In this document: positions 13,901-25,900 of the stretch, one piece after another | How positions within the stretch are numbered: the stretch's first letter is position 1 | Layout of the letters: each line of letters begins with the position of its first letter | NCBI GenBank assembly: GCA_963978545.1 | Contig: OZ021723.1 | Location: 11,206,593 to 11,270,592 of the forward strand | Reading direction: 5' to 3' | DNA length: 64,000 bases | Origin: Linyphia triangularis | Lineage: Eukaryota; Arthropoda; Arachnida; Araneae; Linyphiidae | Made by a program: the position numbers and the translations under genes | Notes under the pieces: generated by a model | Told to the model about the DNA's origin: nothing | Databases searched by the model: none | What the model saw: only the letters and a program-made list of their open reading frames with translations

Positions 13901-16900
13901 ACTCTAAATAGGTTTACAAAAGCTTATATACGATTGTAGAAGTTTACAATGATATAGAGCCGGTAACCATTTATATTTAAAACACTCTCAAATGTAATAT
14001 TGTTGCGTGGATGGGTTCGAAAGATTCTAAGCCAAAGCAGATCAAAACTTGCAGAAATTTATTCCGATATAACTCTTCACAGATCATACAACTCCTGAAC
14101 TTCTTGTTCTAGTAGACTCAATAAAGCTCTTTTCACAACAATAGAGCACAAAACAGCAGTTAAAAACTTGACAACACAGCTGCTAAAATCGCTGCAAAAG
14201 ACAATGCAATACAGTTCCCTTTTGGAAATCTCTGAATGCTCGCTGAGAGACAGTTAACTCAGTAACTCCACTTAGTCAGTAACTCCACTCCACTCATTGG
14301 CTCTCTTGGCCGGTCTTATATAGAAAAGGCGAATCTTCGCGAAACTTCCAGAGATAGAAATTTGGAGGACTTTCCAGATCGTAGTCGAAAAGTCCTATAC
14401 ATGTACATGGGGATCGAAAATGTCGCCAAATGGTCGCCAAGTTTGGCGACATTTGGCAAATTCTCGCCAAATTTGGCGACCAAAATTAGTCGCCAAAATC
14501 GTCGCCAATTTGGCGAGATAGCCATTACCATAATGTTAAATGGGCTCTTTGTAAAACTCGCTTCCCAGCATTATCTCTGAAAAACTCGCTTTCAAGCATT
14601 AAGGGTCATATTGCAGGAAAGCAAAGTAAGACAAACAATTGCACTGCCTTATGCGAAATGTACATAAATTTATCTTTTCACATAATTAATGCTACGAAAT
14701 ATTTACAAATATACAGAAATTCGTAACAATATATTTCAATATAGGAGAGAGTAGGATGGGATGGGACATTTTTTACAAAAATATTTCTTAAAAATTATTT
14801 TCTACTGCTTCAACATTGAAACATTCAGAATAACATCTTGAAACATTTTAACTCACTTGAAAAGTACAGTCAACTCGCGATAACTCGAAGTTTCATAAGT
14901 CGAATATTCGTTTATCTCGAAATTTTCTTTAGGTCCCAAGAATATGCCTTCAATAGAAAATAGCGTCTGAGTGACTTCCAATAACTCGAACTTCGGATAA
15001 CTCGAAGATTTTGGTCAGTCCCTTGAACTTAGAGTTATCGCAAGTTGATTGTATAAACATGATGTTAATAACTAATATATTATTTTTATAAACCAATTTA
15101 AATTGTAAGAAATATGTCCCATCCCTTTCTTATGTGAGAGAGGGATGGGGCATGTTTTTTAAAGTTAAAATTCACTCATAATTTCCTTAAAAAACTATGA
15201 AAAATTGAAAAAGGCAGTTTTTTACTCTTTTACCTAAAGTTTCTTGTATATTACAACATTTATTTTACCTAATATATTTTGAGAAATCCAAATTAAACAA
15301 AAAATGTGTCTGTTTATGAATAGTTCAATTGACCATCTTTTGTAAATGCGACATATCATTAATGTCTTATTGGTCATTGATAGACTAATTAGTTTCTTGA
15401 GAGAAGATAAAGTTGTTTTCGTAAAGAGTATTTTAAAGTTCTTCACCCTTTGTCATGGTGTCCATCCCTCGCTGTATATAACTTTTGAGTTGTTGTTGTT
15501 GTTTCTAATCTCCCTTTTGTCTGACGAAGTCAGACAATATCAGTGAAGCCATTGACATTAATGAAGTCTGACACTAGTTGTGGACAGTTATAAATGTCCT
15601 CCCAGTCCAGTCCAAAATGTGCTGAGGTGATGCCTGTTCTTTTTGGCATTTAGGGCAAAGAGGAAAATTTTTGCTTCCCCCGGAATATGTGAGGCCTTTA
15701 AGGTGACCACTAGCAAGTCGGGACAGACGGGTATTGGTGTGCCTATCACAAGGAAGAGATAGGGAGTGTCCTGGCTTTTTGGCTTTATACCATTCGTGAG
15801 ATGGAGGTATATGCCGCTTTATTTTGAGCTATTTTCTTTGAGTATAACTCTTGATATGTGAGTTCTTGAGTAGAGAGGACAGGGTGTTCTAGTCCCTCCT
15901 TAGCAAGAGTGTCAGCCAATTCATTTCCGTGGATGTCAACATGTGACGGGATCCACTGAAAGTGCACTTTGTGCAGTCGGGATATGCTCTTGACTTTGCG
16001 TATTATGGATAGACTGGTTTTGTCTCCCACGAGGGCCCAGTTTTTAAGGTGTTGAATGGAACTTCGGCTATCGGATAGAATCCATAAGTCTCCGTAGTTG
16101 ACCTCGCCAAAGATATTTTGACAACAACATTTGAGTAAAATAGATTATTGATAGAAACATCCTGATTTTAGACTTAAATTAACTGCTAGTTCATAAAAGT
16201 AATGTTATTGAGCCTACAAAACATTAAGAACAGTTATGTTAACAACAATGAATGACACTTAAAACTTTTTGAAAATGTAAGCATTTATTTACTTTCAATG
16301 TTGCAAAATAGCTTTTTAGTTACTTAAGGTATACATATACATTAGGAATCGCGAAATTTGACTCAGTTCTGCGTTTTTGTTTCTTGGTTTTAAATTATTC
16401 CCGAATTGATTACTATTAAAATGATACCATTTTCTTTCTGAGACTCAAATTACTTTTTAAATTACAGTAGGTTTTGTGAACCTATTTTGTATATCGTTCA
16501 TTGGTGTAGTAAACTTTGAACGCGTTTTCTGAAGAATGACATTTTGGTGTTATATGACTTTACGCCAACGGTCATAACTTCATAATAAATGGTCCGATTT
16601 AAAAAATTCTAAATTTGTTTTATAGAAAATAGTTGTGAATGTGTTTTCTATGGAGAATTTAATATATATTGTAATAAATAAATTTTTTATGCATATTTTA
16701 ATCTTAATTTTGTGTTAAAAACTATGTATTTTTTAAAACTTTTTATTCTAAAACTTATAATTAAATAAATATTGAAGCAAAATTCAAAATTCTCCATAGG
16801 AACATGCGTCAATATAATATCTCTTATTTGCAATAAAAACAATACCTCTAAGTTAATTACAAGTTTATTTATGTATGTTCTAATAATGTCCTAATTAATC

Positions 16901-19900
16901 ACTTTAATTGCAATTAGCTGATTAAAAAATTGACAGAAAAAAAAAGTTTCTATATAAAAATGCATCATTTTTAATTCTGATATACTGTCAAAAAGTTTGA
17001 AATTATACCCTAAAAATTAAAGAAAATCATCTCAATTGTATATATGTATACCTTAAACTCAAATAAACCAGCAACTAAAACGATTCTCAGCTACAAATAT
17101 GATAACATGTTTTTCTTTACGTAGTGCAGAAGTCAGAAAAGAAAAGAGTAATATTTCTTACTCTTCCCTAAAGTGAACAAACACTCGAGGATTTTGCTGT
17201 AAATTAGTGGCTATTAAACGGGTCAAGAAAATTTGATAAAATGAAATCCAACTATAAGCCAAATCTTTCATACTTGAGCTTTAGTAAAGATGGTAGACTT
17301 TCCAGTTGAATTTTAATGAAAGGACGTCAAGTTGAAGGCAAGTAGTGGGCTATAAATTAAGTTATCAGTGAAGTATAACTCTTCCATTAAACTAGTACGT
17401 TCGTAAAATATTAATTTTTATGGAATTTAGTTTGGCGCCTGTTTGGCGCGATGTTGTAAAACACATTAAAAAAAAAAAGATCATTATCTCCCACATAGTA
17501 ATTATAGGAATTACGACTATCGTTTGTGTAGCGGTCACTTGAAGGTTACAGAAAAAATTTCAATAAGCAAAAATGGCTATACCATTTTTAATAGAAATCT
17601 GTTTTTTTTTTAATGCTTTCCAATATGTGATAGATTTTTTAATCATTCATGGTTCGTGCATGAGCCATAAGAGTTTTCATAAACTTAAATGTCGATACAT
17701 ATAGCCACTATACTAAACTTCAACTTAACTAGACATCACTTAGACGATAGATCGTCACAGTGCTCATAGGTATTTAATCCATTTTGGCGGAGTGAAGACA
17801 TAATTCTCGCCAAACCTTATAGCCTTTTGTTCTGTTGTGGTTTGGCGAACATTATGCTTTCACGCCGCCAAAATGGATTAAATACCTACGAGCACTGTGA
17901 CGATCTACCATCTACGTGATGTCTAGTTAAGTTGAAGTTGAGTATAGTGCATGTTGGTATTACGAAGCAACACAAAACGATTTTTATATAAGCTCGGATT
18001 GAGAATAGATTACCAGGAGAAATTTGTAATTTAGTTTGTGGTTAGAAACTTTTTGACCTTTTGTTTTTTCGTAAACGTTTTTTAATGATTATTTTTGGAA
18101 TCATTGTATTCAACTAATTACAAAAGATAATGTGTTTTTTTACTTGTACATCTCTTTTAGACATTGCTCTATGTGATTAAGTAATTTAAAACTTAGTATA
18201 AATAGGATTTATTGGGAAAAGTGGCCATATCATCTTAGTTTCACTGTCCATATCATCTTAAAAAATAGATGTTTTACGTAAGTTCAAAGTTGAAAAGTGA
18301 AAACAAGTATTCTGTTTAAAACTTAAATGAAATAGATTGAAATAATAACCTTGTGTTTTCATTTTTTCAACTATACCATAACCATCACAGTTTTTATCAC
18401 ATATTGCCTCCATATATCTTTTTTTTTTCATTTTTTTTTTTTTTTCCAAGTAAATTGATAACACGCTTTTTGCCTATGTAGCAACTAAAAACTGTTATTT
18501 TTACATCTCATCTTCATGGTTTAAAGTTAAAGTTAAACTCGGGGAAAAAAAAAAAAAAACACCTGTAAACTGTTATGAAAATATTATGGCTTGTATTCGA
18601 GACGATTGGGCTTCCATTAAAGTAGTTAATGTATATTTTCATATCTGAATACCTTTGCTCTCAGTGAAGGATTGAAACGTAGACAACTTCATAAAATATT
18701 ATTGTGAGGTTCTTGGGTTACGAACCTAGAATTCCCCCTCGAACGGTTATAATGGACGCTACCCATCACCCCTCAAGGATAAGTGGTTTTGACCACGGAC
18801 ATGGTCGTTCTGGGGGAGAGACTGAAAGAGAACGAGTGAGACGTACTGACCTTCTGGTGGACGAGAGACGTGGTGGCACGCGAGACGAGTTGCAAATCAA
18901 CTCGTCTCGCGTGCGACCACTCTTACAACGTCTCTCGTCCACCAGAAGGTCAGTTCTCTCGTTCTCGTTCAGTCTCTCCTCCAGAACGACCATGTCCGTG
19001 GTCAAAACCACTTATCCTTGAGGGGTGATGGGTAGCGTCCATTATAACCGTTCGAGGGGGAGGGGGAATTCTAGGTTCGTAACCCAAGAACCTCACAATT
19101 ATCATTTAGCTATCTTTTATTGAAGAATACAAGCACGATTTGGGCGAGTTCTTGTGCGGCGGTCTGATGGGCGACATCCGGAAGCTGATCTCTGCGTTGA
19201 CTGCGAAGGAACGAGAGTATTACTCGCAAGTGGATCCGGAGTTGGCCGTCATGGAAGCTCACAACCTATACGATGCAAGTGTACAATACGATTATCATTA
19301 TATTATATAGTTAACGAAAATGCGTTCAAACTTTAAGTATCCCTTGCCTTAAAAACCAAACTAAATGCGTTTTAGACTTACTGAAATGTGTATTGACTTT
19401 TTAGATTTAGTGAAATTTGTATTGACTTAGTTATTTTGTCGCAATTTTAAAATGATATCAGCTTCAGATGATAAAATTTCGAGGAAATTACAGCATATAA
19501 ATAGTACAATTTTGGTGTGGCGGATCATAATCGTAGCGCATCAAATTAGATAAGGGGATGTCAAACTGCGGCTCATTATTTTAGATATTTGCAACTCTTC
19601 AGGTTCTAAAAAACTCAACCTAAGGATTACTGATCAAGCAATAATTAGTAGCAATAATTTAATATCAGCTTCAAATGATCAAATTTCAAGGAAATTACAG
19701 CACATAAATAGTACAATTTTGGTGTGGCGGATCATAATCGTAGCGCATCAAATTAGATAAGGGGATGTCAAACTCCGGCTCATCATCATGGATATTTGCA
19801 ACTCTTCAGGTTCTAAAAAACTCAACCCAAGGATTACTGATCAAGCAATAATTAGTAATGTATTTGCCCTTTGTTTGTTAAACTCATTATAGACTTCCGG

Positions 19901-22900
19901 CATAATCTCAAGCCCGAGAATCAAGGAAAACACCTTTTAACACATAGAGATGAGTTAGATGGAGTGGTAACAGAGCTCTCAAATATCAACTTAACCCTTT
20001 GCACTCCAGTGGCGCCTCTCAGGCTCCACACGATTGGATGCCAAACCACGAGAGGACCATTAGGTGTGATGCGGAAATTTGATGCAAGGCCAATGACTGT
20101 GTTTAGTTTCTATGAAGCAAATCCATAAACACCAGCCGAACCTAAAATGTCTCGAGTTGCTGATTCCTCCGCGCGAAAAAGGCCTGTAGAGCAAAGGGTT
20201 AAAATCAGCGTCTACAGCTCCCCCTGGCGTCTTTTCAGTTGAAATACAGAACAATCAGTATGCGCAATAGATATGAACTCACCATGCGTCCCTGCTCAGT
20301 TGCATCGAGCTTTTGTTGTTATCTCCTCTCCGACTGAGATAGATAGCACCTTTCGTATTTGCGCGCTGTTAAATTGCTTCTTGCCTTCGCTTTTTGTATA
20401 CTATAATGGAAAAACATTGCCTCGATGTTCAAAGGCAGGAAATAAATTGATGAGGAAAATCGTAAATGAATTGACTGAATCAAGGCTGTAGCCAGGATTT
20501 TTTTTCGGGGGGGGGGGGGGGGTTAAGGTGGAAGATTTAAGTTGCAGTTTTGCAACCACTCAAAGCAGATTTTTTTCATTTTTGATTTTATCTCATTAAG
20601 CAAGAGACTCAAATTCATATTGCATTGATGACCGGTATAATAATTATTCAGGTCATCGATGTAATATGAGTTTAAGTCTCTCGATTTAAAATTATTAATG
20701 CAAATACATACAACAATGAAAATATCTTTGAAGACCATGAATTTAAGTCATCTTTTTTAACTGACATCTCAAGAAATTGACAAAAATATTCAGAGACCAG
20801 GTTGTAGTTTTCAATCTGAAGTACTTCAAATAAATAAAGTCGACTATCCAAACTCTAGAAGAGGTTCGTCCATTCTTTATAACTGGAAATCCGAAATCAA
20901 AGGAAGACATCAAAAATATAAAGATACCCATTAAAAATACATTCGAAAAAGGCCATTATGAAGGAAATAAAACAATGCCATAAAAAGTCTTAAAGTTTCA
21001 TTTTCAAATATTACTGTTTACTCATTTTGTTTATATTTTTACAATTATAATTTTATGATAAGTATTTTTTATATAAACTGATAACTTTTTGTTACATTTA
21101 AGCTTGCATTACATCATCTTGCAAAATTAAGTAATTTATTAATTAAAAAGTCCCATTTGTACCGTTAAGTTCAGTTCATGGGCACATATAAAATGTTTCT
21201 TTTTTAATTACATGAATTAAAAATTATGATCTTAAAAAATTATGAGTTGAGTTATATTCAGGTGAATTAACTTTTCCATTTAAGTAGAAAGAAAAAAAAC
21301 TGTAAAAGTGAACCAACTGTGCTCCCATCTACAACAGGATACGCCGAGAAGTTTTTGAAAAGTTTTCTACAACGTTTTTGGGGCAAACAGGAATGTCTCG
21401 AAATGTGCTTAACAGCTTAACTAACTTTTGCACAACTTCGTTTAGAAGGCATAAAATTAAATAATGATGTTTGCTTACTTCTTTTCATTGTAACGATTGC
21501 GAATAATAAATGTTATGATAAATGCTTTCATCAAGCTGAAAAATATCAATCATTGAAAGTTCAGGCTCAGTTCACTTCTTTTCGGAACGCTTCTTTCTAA
21601 CCAGATTAAAAACAAAAAATAAGTTTTTCTATGTGACGTCATAGTTAACTTTTTTTTTTTTTTATGGTTTTGCAACTTTCGTGGTCGCCATTGCAAGTTT
21701 GTTTGTTTTCTTGGATTCAAGAAGGAAAAAAAAAGAGAAAAGTAAAGAAGGGGAAGTGGTGAAGCAAGATTTTACACAATTTCGGGGGGGGGGGGGTTTG
21801 TCCCGGGGGTCCCCCCCCCCTCCCTACGGCCCTGGACTGAATCATATGCGTTCATTCCAAACGAAAATGGAGTATTGATGTGTCTCATCTGCCATGCTTT
21901 TTATACCATAAAAATGGTATAAGAATTTTTCTTGTTAAAAGATTATATTTGTAATGCTTATATTTATTTTGTGGCTTCTTAAAAACTTTGCTCTTCTGAT
22001 TATTGAAAGCTTGGATCTTTGCGCAGAAAAGTCTGCAGACACCTGCTGACCTTTGTGACATCACGCTCTTCTCAAGAACACCCCATAACACATGAAAGAT
22101 CTTTATCATTGAAAGTATTGTCGGAAATGCCAAAAATAACTTAAGTGAACAAGTTCGGATGGTTGTTTTGGATGAAATTTTCTTGCGTAAGAGCTACCTG
22201 AAAGTTATACTTCATTGAAACATCTTTAAGGATTTGTATTTCTGTGAGTATGTCTCGAGAGTATCAAGAACATAAGACATTTCGAGAATTCTTTCAAAGG
22301 GCCACTGTCCAACATTTGGTAAAGCCCCTGAAAGCTCTAGACAGACCGACAAATGACGCGGTAAAACCTGTCGCAATCTCAGGTATCTCTACTCGTTTTG
22401 AAAACAACGCATGGAGCGACTTGATCCTGATACATCTCCAATGTTAAGTGAGGATTTCCTTTCTGGGGCTCGATACCACCAAAAACGTGATTTAATAAAT
22501 ATCCTTTCTATGAGGTAACCACAACTGCACTGCATATTTGAGATGTGGCTTAACCAGTAATCTATCAAGTGAATAGGTAATATTTCTAGATTTTAGAAGT
22601 GGTAGTTTTCTAACAACTTATTAGGTTGTTTAAATGCTATCCCCATAGTGACGCTTACGCTTAAAAGTTCTATTTATAGACTCTTCTATGCAGAGTGGCC
22701 ACAGAACCGGGAAAACCTGGAAATCAGGGAAATGTCAGGGAGCTTTCTGATTCTGGAAAAAAAATCAGGGAAATGTCAGGGAATTTTTTAAAATTTCACT
22801 AAAATTAGTTAAGGTACGTTCATCCATATTTTGGCGCTATTTACCCAGATATTTGTGGTGGTAAGCCATTAGAAGTTTAATGTTACGGAATAATTAAAAC

Positions 22901-25900
22901 TTTTCATTACCAGCAAAACTATTTTTTAAAAATTTGCATATTATCTCTTTAAAATACATGTTCTATTTTATCAGGATGTCTAGACATCTGGAAAACTTAA
23001 GAAAATTGAGGAAATTTGAAAAAAAAGTTTGCCCTAAAATCAGGGAATTTTTTAGAAATCTGTCAGGGAAATCAGGGAATTATCAGGGAACTTTTTTTCC
23101 TGAATTTTGAGGTCACCCTGTCTATGTCATTAAAAAACTTATTTACCGTTTTCATCACCATTTTAGTTCCAAAGTGTATGACATTAGTTAATACTAAAAG
23201 ACATACCCTAGTTGTTAGACCAACCTGGTAACTTTTATATTACCTTCACTTGGTGATTCTTTTTCCTTTCAATTTACAGTCTTCATAATCTTCAAGTAAT
23301 TTACGAAAACATTGACCTTATCCATAAAACTATTTGCTCTATCATTTATGAGAATAAGAAATGCTTCCATCCTCCCTGGATATGGAATAATAGCTCGCTG
23401 TTTGCGGTGTAGGCTGGCCTGTCCAAGAGCTGGGGAAACGACGAGGACCTGTTCATCACAGTGCTGGCGACCCGCAGTCGAGAACAGCTTCGTGCAACTA
23501 TTGCAGCCTACGAGGAGGTGGCAGGGCATTTGATGGAGGAGGCAATCAAGGCGGAGTTCGGGGGAAGCATACGACATGCACTGCTGGCCATAGGTAAGAA
23601 TATTGTAAAAAAATTTTCTCATAGGATATTATGAGCCAGTTTTAACAAAATAAATTTCTTCGAAGGCTCACAAAACTTTTATGAACAACAGAACAAATGC
23701 TATCAAGTACAGTACAGACTTCGATACATAAAACTTCGGACACAGCGTTAAATCAGGCTCAGAAAGTAAACAAAACATCCAGCAAACGATTCTCAACTGA
23801 ACTGAACTCTATTGCATTTTTCGTCTCTTTTAATAGTGTCGCGGCAGAATTTCTGACAAAATCCAGCCAACCAATCACGGATCGAAATGCCTCGAAATTT
23901 TCCGAATGATATAGATGATGCCACCTTTTTCCAACCTGTATTATCGGTGTTTACAAATAAAATAAAAATAGAACGTTAAAATAAATACGTCACTGTTCAA
24001 CAGAATAAAATAAAACTTTAAATAAATACGTCACTGTTTAACAGAATAAAATAAAATAGAACTTTAATAAATACTATTTACAATCACTATTTCTACTATT
24101 TACAATTACAATTCACTATTTACAATTATTTACAGACGATTTTTATAACATTATTATCTCTTACCTTCCATCAATATGATCATGGACGTATTCAAGCGGG
24201 AGGGAACTCACCAAAAAATGACACTTGTTTAGTTTTTTGAATTGTCATCTATCAGTAATGTAATCTTTCAAAATATGAATTGAAAAATTCCACGCTGATT
24301 CCAAAATTCTCGATGGTGTCCAGTGACGTACTAGAATGAGAGGCGACTGCAAGTTTTGAACCCCATCTAACATCATTCTGAATTTTTTTTAGAAATTGGA
24401 GAAAAGTTAGTAGATTACGAATCCACTGGTCTGCCTTGGCAAAAATGGTCGAAACTGGTCAAAAATCGACTTTTAATAAGTTGAACTAAATCCAATTGCC
24501 GAATGCGCCTTAACTTACCAAATAATGAGCATTTTTTTTTTAATTTGGTAACCCTCACTCTTTAATTTTCAATTAAGAAGGTTGCAGACGATTCGAATAA
24601 GTGGCTATGGCTTACTTTCATCTTTCACAAATGAGCCAAATTGGCAATAAACATTACGTCACTAATGACGAAACTGATGTCGCCAATTTGGCTTACTTTT
24701 AAAAGATACAAGTTTTCCGAGCCAGAGATCAGAAATCGTTTGCGCTTTTTCTCATTGAAAATCAAAATGCAGTGGATTACCAGACGAAAAAGTTTGTTGT
24801 CTTTTTGCAAGTTATGACATGCAATCGGATTTTAGGTCAAATCATTCCAAGTCGATTTTCAATCAGTTTCGACCATTTTTGGCACGGCAGACCAGTGGAT
24901 TCGTAATCTACTCACTTTTCTCCAATTTCTATAAAAAATTCAGAATGATGTTCGATGGGGTCCAAAAATTGTAGTTGCCTCTCTAACTATACTGGACATA
25001 GGGATATCCAGTGCAATCACAGGACCGGTCTTTGTTTATAAAAAAAAAAAAAAAAAAAAAAAAAAGGCCGGTCTAGTGAAGAAGTTTTTTTTGTTTGTTG
25101 GTTTTTCAATTCTTTTAATATAAGTAGTTGACTTCTGCAACTCTTTTTTTCAAAAGTCCAATACAATCAAACTTTAATCACTCTCAGAAGAACTATGAAC
25201 GGTTATTCAACTATTGCTTTCGTTTAAGATATATAGTTTCTATTCTACAAAACTGCTTCAAATTTCACAATACTTATAAATTAAGTTGTATTAAGCTAAT
25301 AAATGCATTAAGATTTATTTGTTATGGTATTACGAGTTTGTATACTTATTTTATAACTGCTAAGGTTAAATATATATAATCATTTCCGGTGTCCTTTTTT
25401 AAGAAACATACTAGTTATGTGCTTTGGCATTCTTTATTTTGCAATTTCAATTTCTTCGTTTTAGTTTTCGTAACAAACTTCAATGGTTTATGGTTCACTC
25501 AAAAGTGACATAAATACTGAAAAAGGAAGAAATTTGATTTATTTAAACTAATTATTACAACAGTTCAATTATTAAAATTAATAAGTAAATAACACTTTTT
25601 AATTATTGAAAAAAAAAAAAATATTAAACATATTCAAATAATAAAACCTATTAATTATTACAAGTATTGAATTATAGAAATTAATTAATTATTGAAATTA
25701 ATTAGTTATTCAAATTAATCGAAATTAAAACATTAAATTTATTGATATTAATTGAAATAAAAAAAAATTAAATTTATTGAAATAAATTGAAATTAAAAAA
25801 TTAAATTTATTGAAATTAAAAAATTAAATTTATTAAAATGAATTAATTATTATAATTCTGAATTAAAATTAATTAATTATTATAATTCTGAATTGAAATT

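Noticed and set aside
6140..14728. One complete LTR retrotransposon bounded by the two LTRs
   Set aside because: Each LTR has its own ATAT duplication, no primer-binding site or gag/pol lies between, and two annexin exons do.
18704..19021. Overlapping 80-105 codon frames on both strands
   Set aside because: They read through the two arms of the palindrome; symmetry explains frames on both strands and there is no family signature.
19275..19290. GT donor at 19281 for annexin exon A5
   Set aside because: Would add residues between LYD and AGLSKSWG and disrupt the conserved linker; the GC donor at 19275 fits both the consensus and the protein.
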